A stretch of DNA of 64,000 bases from Membranipora membranacea (Eukaryota > Bryozoa > Gymnolaemata > Cheilostomatida > Membraniporidae): positions 14,381,387-14,445,386 of the forward strand of contig OU612069.1 in NCBI GenBank assembly GCA_914767715.1, read 5' to 3'. Under the pieces are notes generated by a model. The model was given only the letters and a program-made list of their open reading frames with translations. It was not told where the DNA came from and made no database searches. Shown one piece after another: positions 11,845 to 23,256 of the stretch. Each line of letters begins with the position of its first letter. Position 1 is the stretch's first letter. The position numbers were made by a program, and so were the translations under genes.

Positions 11845-14800
11845 ATGGGCATGCCAGTGTATGTCTCCTCTCCAGCAAATCCCCTGAACGAAGTGCTAGT
11901 TTATGCTTTCTTAGATTCTGCATCCGATCATTCATATATCACCAAGGATCTAGCTGCAAAACTGCAACCAACACTGCTCGGCACAGAACCAGTTGAGATA
12001 GAAACAATGGCTGGTGAGACAAAGCTAAAGAATGTCAGCATCTATGGTGAGATTACTATTCAGGGCTTCAATGGAGGCGAGGTCAAACTTCCCTCTGCAT
12101 ACGAGTGGGATAACATACCAAATTCAACTGGTGAGTTTGCAAACCGTGTAAACGTGTTAGAACAACCCCATCTCATGCGTATATCCAGTGAGTTGCCACC
12201 TCCAATGGATCTACCTGTTGGTCTCTTGATAGGAGCCAACTGCACATCAGCTTCATTTCCACTCGAAGCTATCAGAAGCGGAGACAATGAACCTTATGCC
12301 CTGAAGACAGAAATTGGCTGGGCTGTGTATGGTGTAAAAGAGGTACCACACATCAAACTTTCAGTACGTACAACAAATCTCACCACACGCCAAGATGATG
12401 ACAGTAGCATGCTGTCACAAGAAGACTACAAATTTCTGGACATAATGGAGACAGAAACAACAATCACAGAGAAAGGAAACTACATGATGCCTCTACCATT
12501 CAAGGAACGCCCTATGCTTCCCAATAACTATGAACAGGCAAGGAGAAGACAAGAAGGCCTGGAAAAACGCTTTCAGAAAGATGATGCATTAAAGAGCGAG
12601 TACAACAAGTTCATGAATGAACTCATCAAGGAAGACATGGCTGAAGTAGCAGATGAAGGTAAAATAGTCAGCCCTGGAGAACAGTGGTATATCCCACACT
12701 TTGCTGTAAGGCACCCTCAGAAACAGAAACTAAGAGTCGTTTTCGACTGCAAGGCACCATATAATGGTACATCTCTAAACGATCATTTACTACAGGGCCC
12801 AGACATGATGAATTCTCTGGTGGGAATCTTGTGCAGGTTTCGCAAAGAATCAATCGCCATCAGTTGTGACATACAAAAAATGTTCTACAATTTTCTCGTA
12901 TCACCGAAAGATAGGGACTATTTGCGGTTCCTGTGGCACAATGCAAATGGACAGCCACAAACATACCGCATTAAAGTGCATCTCTTTGGCGCAAAATCAT
13001 CTCCAGCTGTGGCAACATATGGACTGCGCAAAATCGCACAAAATCATGGGATTCTGACTGAGGAAGCAACATCCTTCATCAACAGGGATTTCTACGTTGA
13101 TGATGGCATAACCAGTGTTGCCTCTGAAAATGAGGCAATAAACCTGATTGCCTCAGCAAGGGCTATTTGTGCAAAAGGAAACCTAAGGTTGCACAAATTT
13201 TCTTCGAACAGTTCAGAAGTTCTGTCCACTATACCAGAATCTGAGAGATCGGTCCAGGACAAGGATCTACTTACCAACTCGCTTCCGGAACAAAGAACCC
13301 TCGGTCTACAATGGTGCATGGAAACGGACGCGTTCAAATTCGTAAACAAAATTCAGGAAAAGCCAAATACTAGGAGAGGAATCCTGTCCATCGTAAGTCA
13401 GTTATATGACCCACTAGGATTCATAGCCCCATATACACTACTCGGCAAAAATATTTTGCAGGATATCAACAAAGCTAACCTGGGTTGGGATGACCCAATA
13501 CCAGAGGAGTTTTCTTTACGTTGGAATCAATGGATGGAACAACTTCCAGCAATCGAGAGAATCAAAATACCCCGATGTCTCAAGCCAAAAGATTTTGGTG
13601 TGGTCATTAAGTCTGAATTACATCACTTCAGCGACGCAAGTGATGACGGGATCGGAGCCTGTTCATACAGCCGCCAGACAAACTCACAGGGAAATGTTCA
13701 TGTTGCCTTCATAACAGGCAAATCTAAAGTAGTCCCATCAAAAGGATTATTTACAACTCCTAGACTCGAACTAATGGCTGCTGTCATGGCAACAAAACTC
13801 AGCGAGATGCTTCACAAGGAAATGGACTGGAAAATAGACGAAGAATACTATTGGTCAGACTCAACAATTGCTCTAGGATGGATAGCAAATGAAGCTAAGC
13901 GATTCAATACATTTGTGCACAACAGGGTGAGGGAGATTACCTCCCAAACAACGATACAGCAGTGGAAACATGTCCCTGGTCCGCTCAACCCTGCAGATAT
14001 CGCCTCACGAGGAATGCGATGTGAGAAGCTTTCTGACTCAACATGGTTTACAGGTCCAGGCTTCTTAAGAGAAGCAACCATAGATCTGATTACCAAGCAG
14101 GATGACCATACCAAGGCCCTTGATCTAAACGACCCCGAGCTGAAAAAGGTAAAAACAATGAAAACCGCAATAGCAACGCCAATTACGGAGAAGTTCAAGA
14201 AATTCTCAACATGGAATAAACTGGTTCGCTCCATAGCAGTGATCAGAAACTTTCACAGAACAGGAACCAAGTCTTGGGCAATCAAACCACTCACTACCGA
14301 AGACAAACAGAATGCCAAATTCAAGATAATAAGCGAGGTACAGAAACAGGAGCTCTCAGAGGAATACAGACTCATAAAGGATGGGAAAGGAGTAAACAGA
14401 CACAGCCCTCTCTTTAAGCTGAACCCATTTATCGACTCTAGCGGAGCACTGAGGGTTGGTGGGAGACTGGAGAAATCAGTCGTTCTCGGATACGGAGAAA
14501 AACATCCTATCATTCTGCCCCGTGATAACTCAGGTGTAGCCTCACTTGTGGTCAAACATGTGCACGGCATCACCCATCACCAAGGTAGAACTTCAACCCT
14601 AGCTGCCCTCCGGGCTGCAGGTTATTGGATAATAGGGGCAACTCAACTTGTCAAGTCCATTATACATAAATGTGTGACATGCAGCTCGCTTCGAGGCAAG
14701 CCAATCAAACAAATTATGGCTGTACTGCCAGCAGCAAGACTTGACCCAACACCACCTTTTACACATATAGCAATAGATTGTTTTGGCCCATTCACAGTCA

Positions 14801-15525
14801 AAGAAAGGCGCACAGAGCTAAAACGACGGGGCCTTCTGCTCACCTGCCTTTATTCAAGGGCAGTGCATGTGGAAATATTGAATGACATGACAACGGATGC
14901 AATGCTCAATGCTCTGAGATGTTTCATTTGCCTCCGAGGAGCTGTAAAGTCAATACATTGTGATCAAGGAACCAACTTTGTTGGAGCCAGGAATGAGCTT
15001 GCAAAGGAGATGGAGGCTATGCCAGCACACTCAGCTCTAGCTAAATTTCTGAAGGAACGACAGATTGATTTCGAGTTCAATGCCCCTCATGCTAGTCATG
15101 CCGGTGGAGTTTGGGAGCGCCAGATAAGAAGCATAAGATCTGTCCTTAATGAAATGATGAAAGGTAAGTACAGCAATAGACTCAATACAGCAGCACTGAG
15201 GACAGCTTTCTATGAGGCAATGGCAACAGTAAACAGCAGGCCAATAGCAGTGAACAGCATGAACGACCCAGAGTCCCTGGTACTAACTCCCAACCATCTG
15301 CTTACTACAAAGCCTACAGTCATCGATTCACCGCCAGGTAGTTTCAACAACACAGAGATGTACGGCAAGAAGATGTGGCGGAAGACACAACAGTTCGCTG
15401 AAGAATTCTGGAAAGTTTGGAGGTCCGAATACTTCAATAAAATCACAAAGCGACAAAGGTGGGAGAGTCAAGAGTCCAATGTTACCATAGGGGACATTGT
15501 TCTACTGGTTGAAAAAGTACCCTGA
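11845..15525 (+). CDS. pol: BEL/Pao Pol polyprotein (frameshifted near its end)
   Basis: The ORF has 1226 codons. The aspartic protease is at the N-terminus: residues about 24-36 read FLDSASDHSY, with DSA where DSG/DTG is usual. Reverse transcriptase occupies about residues 290-440, with the catalytic YVDD in FYVDDGITS. RNase H follows (FSDAS, PRLELMA, YWSDST), then the KHVPGPLNPADIASRG linker. The integrase has a zinc-binding HH...CVTC and a DDE triad visible in AIDCFGPF, HCDQGTNF and GGVWERQIR. The frame stops at 15525 beside an A-run. Coding similarity resumes in another frame to a TAA at about 15710, so the C-terminal tail is shifted out by a small indel. Gag is absent upstream, although the frame is open for about 75 codons before the ATG, into the LTR. 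An autonomous product is unlikely. Confidence 0.93.
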   Translation: MGMPVYVSSPANPLNEVLVYAFLDSASDHSYITKDLAAKLQPTLLGTEPVEIETMAGETKLKNVSIYGEITIQGFNGGEVKLPSAYEWDNIPNSTGEFANRVNVLEQPHLMRISSELPPPMDLPVGLLIGANCTSASFPLEAIRSGDNEPYALKTEIGWAVYGVKEVPHIKLSVRTTNLTTRQDDDSSMLSQEDYKFLDIMETETTITEKGNYMMPLPFKERPMLPNNYEQARRRQEGLEKRFQKDDALKSEYNKFMNELIKEDMAEVADEGKIVSPGEQWYIPHFAVRHPQKQKLRVVFDCKAPYNGTSLNDHLLQGPDMMNSLVGILCRFRKESIAISCDIQKMFYNFLVSPKDRDYLRFLWHNANGQPQTYRIKVHLFGAKSSPAVATYGLRKIAQNHGILTEEATSFINRDFYVDDGITSVASENEAINLIASARAICAKGNLRLHKFSSNSSEVLSTIPESERSVQDKDLLTNSLPEQRTLGLQWCMETDAFKFVNKIQEKPNTRRGILSIVSQLYDPLGFIAPYTLLGKNILQDINKANLGWDDPIPEEFSLRWNQWMEQLPAIERIKIPRCLKPKDFGVVIKSELHHFSDASDDGIGACSYSRQTNSQGNVHVAFITGKSKVVPSKGLFTTPRLELMAAVMATKLSEMLHKEMDWKIDEEYYWSDSTIALGWIANEAKRFNTFVHNRVREITSQTTIQQWKHVPGPLNPADIASRGMRCEKLSDSTWFTGPGFLREATIDLITKQDDHTKALDLNDPELKKVKTMKTAIATPITEKFKKFSTWNKLVRSIAVIRNFHRTGTKSWAIKPLTTEDKQNAKFKIISEVQKQELSEEYRLIKDGKGVNRHSPLFKLNPFIDSSGALRVGGRLEKSVVLGYGEKHPIILPRDNSGVASLVVKHVHGITHHQGRTSTLAALRAAGYWIIGATQLVKSIIHKCVTCSSLRGKPIKQIMAVLPAARLDPTPPFTHIAIDCFGPFTVKERRTELKRRGLLLTCLYSRAVHVEILNDMTTDAMLNALRCFICLRGAVKSIHCDQGTNFVGARNELAKEMEAMPAHSALAKFLKERQIDFEFNAPHASHAGGVWERQIRSIRSVLNEMMKGKYSNRLNTAALRTAFYEAMATVNSRPIAVNSMNDPESLVLTPNHLLTTKPTVIDSPPGSFNNTEMYGKKMWRKTQQFAEEFWKVWRSEYFNKITKRQRWESQESNVTIGDIVLLVEKVP

Positions 15526-15711
15526 GAAACTGCTGGCCAACTGGTGTAGTATGCGAAGTGTTCCCAGGTCTCGATGGAATGGTCAGAAAGGTGAAGATCA
15601 AGCTGGCGAACTCCTCCATAGACAACAAAGAAAAATTGATTAGCGCTGCTACCATCCTGGAGCGCCCTGTTCAAAAGCTTATCATGCTTCAGAAATGTGA
15701 CTCCAAGTAAA
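15526..15711 (+). pseudogene. Frameshifted Pol C-terminal tail
   Basis: After the stop at 15525 a different frame reads through about 60 codons to the TAA near 15709-15711. Composition and position match the short domain that follows integrase in BEL elements. A single-base change in or near the GAAAAAGTACC stretch around 15515-15525 accounts for the break. Confidence 0.7.
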
Positions 15712-15911
15712 CAAAAACTCCAACTTCCACAGTATATAGTCTCAATTATCATTTAATATCCTTTGTAAACTTATCATGTATCAATTGGTGGTGGAGTATA
15801 AATCAGCACTTACCTTATTCAATGTCATTTGAGAAGATCACTCAGTATCATAAACCTTATGTTTCTTATTTTTTAACTACCTTTAAATTTCATGGAAAAT
15901 TAAGGTGGGAG

Positions 15912-16832
15912 TGTAGCGGACAATTATTAACAGGTATCATCATTTATTAAATTTACTGAGAAGCACCAATCCTATTTTATAACTACCTTAATCATAATCC
16001 TAACAAAAACATGCGAACTGAGCATAAAGCATGTTTGTACCATTTTTAATCATCATGTACCATTTTAGTCATAATTATGTCAATAAAACTAAAATTTAGC
16101 AAGCTGTTACCACAATAATGATTCAGTGCACTGGCCAAACTAACAATAACATGTTTTGACAGCGCTGTATTAAGCCGGATATTTGCGATGAGATGAATCA
16201 GGCCGCTGAATCATTTTCGGGTCCTGCACCTAGGGGTTGGTCCTAAACTAGCGATGACATCCTATTGACTGAGTTGGGACAAGGTAAACAAGGGATACAT
16301 TTGAAAGGAACACTGGTAGTCCTGGTCAGTGGATTTATTGCAGCCATCAGAGTAGGATGAGCTTGCATAATTTGTCTGTGTAAAATACAATATAATACAC
16401 ATAATTTGTACTTTAATAAATTATCTGCTACAGTAAGCAGATTTTTTATGGAACAGAAACAAACAAGCTACTATTAGAGAGCAAAAGGTTCGTTATTTTT
16501 ATCATTTATTTTATACCTTGTTAGCTCACAGTTGATGATCAATTGTACACGTGTCAAACAAATATGTCTGGCTTAATCTTTGTGTTCCAGTTATCAAATC
16601 TTATCAAATTAACTTCTTGTGTGTATTCAAATATCATTTATCATGTGATTTATTTCATATATATTACCCTTTTAGATTTCACGGTGTGTTAATCGATAGT
16701 AACCAGTGGAAGTTGGACACAAATAAACTTAAAATATAACCCAAAATAACTTCCATCGATCCATCCATCAGTAAAATCCAACCTCCAACAGTAGCTTCGG
16801 GTAAACCTAGCGACCCAGTAAAAACTGCTATA
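15912..16832 (+). repeat. 3' LTR of the BEL/Pao element
   Basis: It is 921 bases and begins TGTAGCGGACAATTATTAAC. It ends CTGCTATA, where the 5' copy ends CTGCTACA. It carries a single copy of the 88-base segment that is doubled in the 5' LTR. Confidence 0.93.
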
Positions 16833-16984
16833 ATGAGCAATGATTTAGTTCGGCCTTTCAATGAAACAGACTAACCCCGCAGACTAGCTAATGTAATTGC
16901 TTTACAACAATAAAATCTGAATATCAAAAATAAAACATTTGAAAATCGTAACGTACCAGCATTCAGTTTGAAAAACTAGGCTTA

Positions 16985-17029
16985 TCAGAGTTAAGATCTT
17001 TTGTTTCATAAAAATATTTAGCATAGGTT
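16985..17029 (-). pseudogene. Array module T copy
   Basis: A TTCTAACAATTTAAG branch-and-acceptor-like tract is followed by a frame reading TYAKYFYETKDLNSDKP. The same TYAK...NS frame is kept in several other copies. The downstream donor is unclear. Confidence 0.4.
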
Positions 17030-17164
17030 CTTAAATTGTTAGAAGAACAAACAAAGATCAATTTTTTTTATGCTAGTAGTAGGAAGCCCTTGGAGGTGTT
17101 TTAGTCGTCGTTCAAACTTTTTAACTCCTTCACAGAAATAAACATCTAGAAATTCTAGATAAAC

Positions 17165-17225
17165 CTGCATGGAGCAAAAAAGGGTCAGAAAACTCCACTC
17201 TAGATTTGAGGATATTATATTTTGT
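17165..17225 (-). pseudogene. Array module H copy
   Basis: The block ends CTCCATGCAG before GTTTATC (donor-like). One frame is open and reads SRVEFSDPFLLHA before the donor. Other copies (25870-25934, 27996-28059) are broken in this frame. Confidence 0.35.
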
Positions 17226-17744
17226 TGTCATTAAGAGGCCCGGGGGGGGGGGGGGGCTTTGCATCAGGGTTGATTAATGGTAACATAATATTTTGATCAA
17301 ACCGCTGAAATACCAAATGTAAAAGGTTATCTGCAAATACACTAAAATGGAGTTGATTAGGTTACATCTCAATCTACAATTTAATCTACAGCTCTCCTGG
17401 CCGGAGAGCGGAAGGTGGGGGTGAAAGTCAAGGGGGCTTAGACGAGTACCATTGTCAGGAGCATTTTTGTAACTCCTGACATATACCATAGTTATTATAC
17501 TGGTATTTATTAGTGTAGGTAAGCAGCAACCTTATAGGCCCTGTATTTATCAATTGAATTATGATTATTATGGACGGCACACGTGCAAATTAAGGGTTTA
17601 TAAACTGTGCATGCGCTGAAAGCATGCTTGTGTCATTCCATGGCTTACTCAGCGATGTTTTATTTATTTAGCCTTGGTCTGCTGAGCTAGCAAAATGTAA
17701 CTTATTGTACTATCTTAAATAATCTGCCGTACAATGCAAAGTGA

Positions 17745-17890
17745 AGGAGAGGTATACACCAGAGGGTGCTGGAACAATCAACCGTAAAACAGCTCCCCCA
17801 GTGGGACTCGAACCCACAACTCCTGCCGCACTAATCGACTGGCAGTGAATAGCAAGTGCGCTAACCGATTGCACCATCTCACCATCTCAC
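17745..17890 (-). repeat. tRNA-derived SINE, family 1 copy 1
   Basis: On the minus strand it reads GGTGAGATGGTGCAATCGG, then an A-box-like TTAGCGCACTTGC and a B-box GGTTCGAGTCCC. A body follows ending near CCAGCACCCTCTGGTGTATA. Related copies lie at 32515-32610 (partial) and 33945-34090. The long head insert and lack of a closed acceptor stem argue against a functional tRNA. Confidence 0.6.
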
Positions 17891-18920
17891 CATCCCCAAA
17901 GAAGAATGGGTCGATGGCGCTAATTAGATATTCCGCTATTCACTACTCGGAGTTGTGTTCTCTCATCCCACAGCACATTCCGATTCACCATTGCCACCCT
18001 ATGAAACCAATGAACTAAAACTTTGATGAAACACAGCGTACGTGTTAGGGTTATTAGCCTTACATGGCCCATTGCTGGGACCCCTTGTAGTAGGTTTAGG
18101 TTGTAGCACAAAGGAGGCGGTCATCAAGGCATAACTGATACATTATATCAAGCACTAATCCTTGGCGTGCTAATAATTATTGAAGGATGTTTGATTTAGC
18201 TTCAGTTTAATTATTATGAAACAAAAATATATTTATGAAGATAATTAGTTAGTAATATGTAAATTTAGGAAGTAACTATTAGAGACACAACTGTCTCAAC
18301 AAAGATAGTATTCAATAATGTTTATTGCAACAGTGACCTTTTAATCAATGCTATTTCCCCCCCCCCTGCCCCACCCCCATTTTATTAGCCGCTGCACCAA
18401 TGAACTAAACCTAAGGTTTAGTTCATTGGCTGCACTATTCATTGTTGTGTCTGTTTATTTACATTACCACAATTAGCAGTAGAGATTTGTGCTGTGATTA
18501 TTTATTTATCATTGGTTTTTGGTTGTGACTATTTATCTGGTCATGGAAAGCAGCATTAGAAAAACTGATGGCTGTAGAATTATTATTAATTCTATGATTA
18601 ACATAACTTATACATACTGGCAACTTCAGAATAGGAGTAAGATCATTTTTATGTTTAATAATTATTTATTATCAAATAAATGACATGCCATGTGCTAACC
18701 AATATTTATCATATGTTTTATAATTACACTTGGGTTTATGAGTCATGTATAGTCAGCAAACAGTCCGAGTCAGGGTCATTGCAACATACCGACCCTAGCA
18801 AACGTTTTACTTGCCAGCAAACGGAAATTTTGGTGCGCCACCTCAGCATTATTGCAACGTGCCAACTCAGCAATCCTAACATCCTATATAAGGCAGGGCC
18901 CACTGTACCAAATTTGTAGT

Positions 18921-19190
18921 ATCATCTTTAGACTTTGGCAGCAAGGGTTTGCCATAGTGTATCATATTTAGACTTTGGCAGCAAGGGTTTGCCATAGTGT
19001 ATCATCTTTAGACTTTGGCAGCAAGGGTTTGCCATAGTGTGTGAGCTTTAGACTTTGGCAGCAAGGGTTTGCCATAGTAGTAGCATTTTAGACTTTGGCA
19101 GCAAGGGTTTGCCAGAGGGTATCATAGACTTTGGGAGCAAGGGTTTACCAAGAGTATCATTTTTAGACATTGGTGGTAAGAGTTTATTAA
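18921..19190. repeat. 40-bp minisatellite
   Basis: There are five units of exactly 40 bases (18921, 18961, 19001, 19041, 19081) with the core TTTGGCAGCAAGGGTTTGCC. Two decayed units follow. Confidence 0.93.
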
Positions 19191-19194
19191 GGTG

Positions 19195-19445
19195 AAATAC
19201 AGAGTTCAGGATTGGGAGTTGAAGACATAGTGAGAGAGACGTACACAATGAGGAATTACAGAGTTCAAGATTACGAGTTGAAGACACGGTGACAGAGGCG
19301 TACACAAAGAGGAATCACAGAGTTCAAGATTACGAGTTGAATATACGGTGACAGAGGCGTACACCAGGAGGAATAACAGAGTTCAAGATTACGAGTTTGA
19401 AGACATAGTGACAGGAGCGTTCACAAAGATGAATTACAGACAGTA
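19195..19445. repeat. 59-60-bp minisatellite
   Basis: Four units share ACAGAGTTCAAGATTACGAG and AGAGGCGTACAC. It directly abuts the 40-bp array but the unit is unrelated. Confidence 0.88.
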
Positions 19446-20314
19446 TTATTTATAAGGCAATTAGTTTTAAGATCTTGAAGATTTATTTATATCTCAAATT
19501 TTATGAAGTTAAAGTGTCATTTGACTTTGTTTTCAATAAATTCAAAATTTGTAAGAGGCTAATATTTTCTAGCCGGGCAGGTGGCACTTCAGGGTATTTA
19601 TTGGCATACCTAAAGTGGTGCATAAAGCAGTTTATTTTTGGCAAGTGAAACTGCTTCGCTTGGGTCAAATACTTTTAATAAGTTGACATAACTATTGGAG
19701 AGCTTGAATCAAAGTCATCCTTTGATGTAATTGAAATTGGTTATTTAGAAGGCTGAAATTTAATTTTATTATCATAAGTAGACTGTCAAGTTGTATGTTA
19801 TGTAATAGTAAAGCTAATCTTTTGAAGTAACATCCCCCCCCGCCCCCCCCCCCCCCCGCAAGTCAGGGTAAGGATAGCCCTAGTTCTACCAAGTAGCCTT
19901 TTCTGTTCAGAACAGTGAACGGTAGAACAAAGTCTATTTTTGGGTTGCCTTTTGTTGAGCAAAGCACTTGATTATTGACATATCAGACTACTTGAGATAT
20001 CAATTTGGTTTATTAACATAGTGTGTAGACAAACAAACATGACAGGTCATACATAATTTGTCGTATTCTTTAAACATTCCTAAGTACCATCATAACAAGG
20101 AAGTTACAATAGGGTTTCCCAGTGAATTTCCTTTGTAATATTGAGGAAGGAATTCCCTAAGTTAAACTATCTTGAGTAACTACAGTTGAATAGACTTAAT
20201 TGATCATAGAATTTAACGCTTATTATTACATTGTATTATGAGATATTACCCCGCTAGGAACCTGAGAAAATTAGTATTTTTTACTAACGGCGTTAAACCA
20301 AAAGCCCACCTTAC

Positions 20315-20360
20315 CAGCCTGAGTCAATCTGAGGGTTGCCAGTTCGAATCCCGGTCACTA
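20315..20360 (+). repeat. tRNA-like B-box fragment
   Basis: The sequence contains AGTTCGAATCCCGGTCAC, typical of the T-arm of a tRNA-derived SINE. An A box is not clear. Confidence 0.3.
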
Positions 20361-20438
20361 CACATGCTGCTAAAGGAGGTGAGCTCTCCGGACAATAGCC
20401 TAGCTTGCCCACTCCTACCTTGTACTGGAGTGCGACAG

Positions 20439-20878
20439 AACCTAGACAGCACACTATATACAGTTAAAGTAAGGCACCTAGTTGTGGGGCAACGTAACGT
20501 CGTTGAAAGGCGTAGAAGCAATGATGCTATCGTTGATTTACTGTCCATAATGAAGGTTTTTTGTTCATAACTTCATTAATTTTGATCGGATTTTGAATTT
20601 GAAAATTGCTTTACAATCAGCATCATCTTGTTATCAACTTGATGCTGTTCCTTCTTCAAAAAAAAATGAGCATCAAACTGTTCAGGACAAGCTGCTCACT
20701 CTATTGTAATTTTCAAACTTGAAATCCGATCAAAATTGATCGAGTTGTCGATAAATAACCTGGATCTTGGACAGTAAATCAGTGATAGCATCACTGCTTC
20801 TACACCTTCCAATGACGTTACGTTGCCCACAATTAAGTGCCTCAATGCTAATGCGTCATATAGTGTCCTGTCTAGGTT
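20439..20878. repeat. 440-bp foldback element
   Basis: The left arm begins AACCTAGACAGCACACTATA and the right arm ends TATAGTGTCCTGTCTAGGTT. Inside, GGGCAACGTAACGTCGTTG pairs with CAATGACGTTACGTTGCCC, and GATTTACTGTCC with GGACAGTAAATC. The centre is near 20655. The overlapping open frame is a by-product. Confidence 0.85.
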
Positions 20879-21799
20879 TATTATTAAATCTGTGTTTAAA
20901 CCTATGAAATATGATTATAAAAAACAGTTGATGATCAAAACCATGAAGGATCAGCAGCATTCAAGTTGTAAAGCAAGGCTAATCTGAGTTAAAATCTATT
21001 GTCCTTTTGTTATCATGAAAATTAACCAAGTTCTAATAGCCATTGTAATTTACTTTGGAGTTGCCCCACCACACCTAAAGTTAAGGCAACTCCCATTCTA
21101 CATGTAGTTGCAGTACAAAGGTATAAATAACATGCCTGAGCCACAAACCAGGCAGTCATATAGCGGCAAACAGATAGTGCAAATTACTTTCATAATTTGT
21201 TTTGAGTTCATGTTATATCTTTGTACCAACTATAATATATATTTAACCTTCCATATTATGGATCTAAACAAAAGTAGGACGCTACTACAAAAATGCAAAA
21301 AGAAAATAAACCGAAAAAGCAAAACAAAAAGAAGAAGACGAGATTGGGAAAGGACTCTACTTATGACTGTTTGTTGTACAACATGTATAGTCATGAGGAC
21401 AGCCAGATTACTCATTACTCATAGAGCCTCCCCAAAAGGCTGGCGGCTAGTAGAGAGGACACTCAACTGATAGCTCTGCACTGAGAGGATCTTGCTTGAG
21501 AAATCAGTTATTTGTAACAGTTTTTTTGAGGTGAGCCTGTTCTATCGATTGTATTGATGAGTTTAGTTGTATTGGTCATCCTAAAACCCCTGGTTTCAGA
21601 TACAACACCATAAAAGTATTTAGCATAGGTTTTGATATTGTTACAGGAACAAACATAGTACATTTTCTTAATGTTATCAAACAAGCTGCAGGAACTCAAA
21701 CCCAAACAGCTCATTGTAATACAAGGGGCTGTTCACTGAATTCCGTATATTTTCACTTGGCAAATTAATTGTTTTGTGAGGTTTGACCAACTATGATAA

Positions 21800-21844
21800 T
21801 CTGAATTAGCATCTATAGTTTCATAAAGGTTTTTAGCATAGGTT
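21800..21844 (-). pseudogene. Array module T copy
   Basis: GGTAACGATTTCAG precedes a frame reading TYAKNLYETIDANSDYH, close to the copy at 22159. Confidence 0.45.
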
Positions 21845-22112
21845 CTGAAATCGTTACCAGAATGAACATGTTTCAAGACAGACAGGTGAACATCAGAGTA
21901 ATCTAGCAATAATCGCGTATAAATATGGTAGTTGCCTTTCCATTTACGATGAGAAGACAGCCATCAAATTAAAATTGTCTCATAATCGACCCACCGATAT
22001 TATGTTCTATATCAAAAATTGTTTTAAACCAAAGAAGCCTGTTTATCAAAACAGTTATGATAAAAACCCGTAGAGTACCAGCATTCAATTTGAACAACTA
22101 CGATACGCTTAT

Positions 22113-22159
22113 CTGAATTAGTAGAATCTATACCTTCATAAAGGTTTTTAGCATAGGTT
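22113..22159 (-). pseudogene. Array module T copy, best preserved
   Basis: CGTAACAATTTCAG precedes a frame reading TYAKNLYEGIDSTNSDK. The position where a donor is expected reads CAG|ATAAGC, one base from a GTAAGC consensus, so splicing here may be lost. Confidence 0.45.
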
Positions 22160-23041
22160 CTGAAATTGTTACGGCAATAAACAAAATTTTTGGCTGCTCT
22201 ATGGAAGGTGCTGACTTGTACTGGCATGGCACTGGCATACTTATCGTGTCGACCAATACACAAAACCAAACATCTCTACTAGTGCTGTGTGAAATTACTA
22301 GCAAGTCAAAACGATATATTGGAAAATATATTATATTGATATCGATCACAAACGTAATTGGGAGTGATCATATTCTGATATTGAGTGTTTCAAGACAGAG
22401 AGGGCGACATCAGAGATATCTAGCAATAATCGCCTATAAATATGATAAATTTCATCCATTTACCATGGTGAGACAACTATTACATGAAAATTGTCTATTA
22501 ATCGACCTACCGAAATAATGGTCTACATCTAATATAAATACTGCACATTTTTTCTACCTGGCTGCTCGACATTGTGTGAGTCTGGTTTGTAGCACATACA
22601 AACGATTAAAAAATTATCCGTCAGAGGCGCTCTTGTATTTGTTTTAAACCTGATTATCAAGACGGTAATAATAAAAACCCATTGAGTACCAGCATTCAAT
22701 TTGTAAAGCGCCCCCCCCCCCCCCCGCTAATCCGAATTAAAATCTCAAGCTTCATGAAGGTCTTTAGCATACTACATTCTGACATAGTTAGGGGAACAAA
22801 CAATGATCTGTAGTTATTCTATTGTCCATTGTTACGTGGCACAAGAGCATGTTTATCATCACCAGAATTAAGTTTAGTATTTTGAGGCTTTTTTTATTTT
22901 GTCAGCTCTATTGAAGGGACTGTCTTGAGGCAGATTTTTATTTTCAGATTATGTCAACATCTGATACGAACTTGGCCCGGTCAATAAGCCTCTTCTGTAG
23001 GTTATTAATATATCTTACAATAAGTTGGCTTTAAAGTAGCA

Positions 23042-23073
23042 ACCATAGACTTAATAATAATTAAGTCTATGGT
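23042..23073. repeat. Short perfect hairpin
   Basis: The 14-base arms ACCATAGACTTAAT and ATTAAGTCTATGGT surround a four-base loop. Confidence 0.7.
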
Positions 23074-23192
23074 AGCAACTTGGAAAGTACCTGAACCGAA
23101 GTGGATCCTCCCACCCTGCCCTCCCCATTTTCTAACAAGCTACACGCAACTGTCTTAAAATTAATGTGTAAATAATACTTTGGTACTCTTAC

Positions 23193-23256
23193 CTGTGACC
23201 AGATGATCAGTAAGCGCTGGTATGAGGTGGAATGATGATCTGTCAGACCAACTTTT
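23193..23256 (-). pseudogene. Array module E, copy 2
   Basis: The block runs from after TTATAG (starting AAAAGTTGGTC) to CACAG|GTAAGAG. It is 64 bases and shares the TGATCATCTGG-type 3' end with copy 1. Confidence 0.4.

Larger units (their letters stand above)
10748..16837 (+). mobile_element. BEL/Pao LTR retrotransposon, gag-less copy
   Basis: The complete insertion is bounded by a 5-bp target duplication ATGAG (10748-10752 and 16833-16837). LTRs are 10753-11760 and 15912-16832. A purine-rich tract (AAGGTGGGAG) sits directly before the 3' LTR. The internal region holds one long pol frame with protease, YVDD reverse transcriptase, RNase H and integrase, the BEL order. The gag part expected between the 5' LTR and protease is missing: only about 85 bases separate LTR and ORF start. 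LTRs differ by a handful of substitutions plus one 88-bp tandem duplication in the 5' copy, so the insertion is fairly young. It sits inside the exon-module array. Confidence 0.95.

Noticed and set aside
17760-17885. Functional tRNA gene on the minus strand
   Set aside because: A and B boxes are present, but the arms are too long and no paired acceptor stem closes; other copies show SINE structure.
20238-20570. 110-codon plus ORF
   Set aside because: It spans a SINE-like fragment and one arm of the 440-bp foldback.
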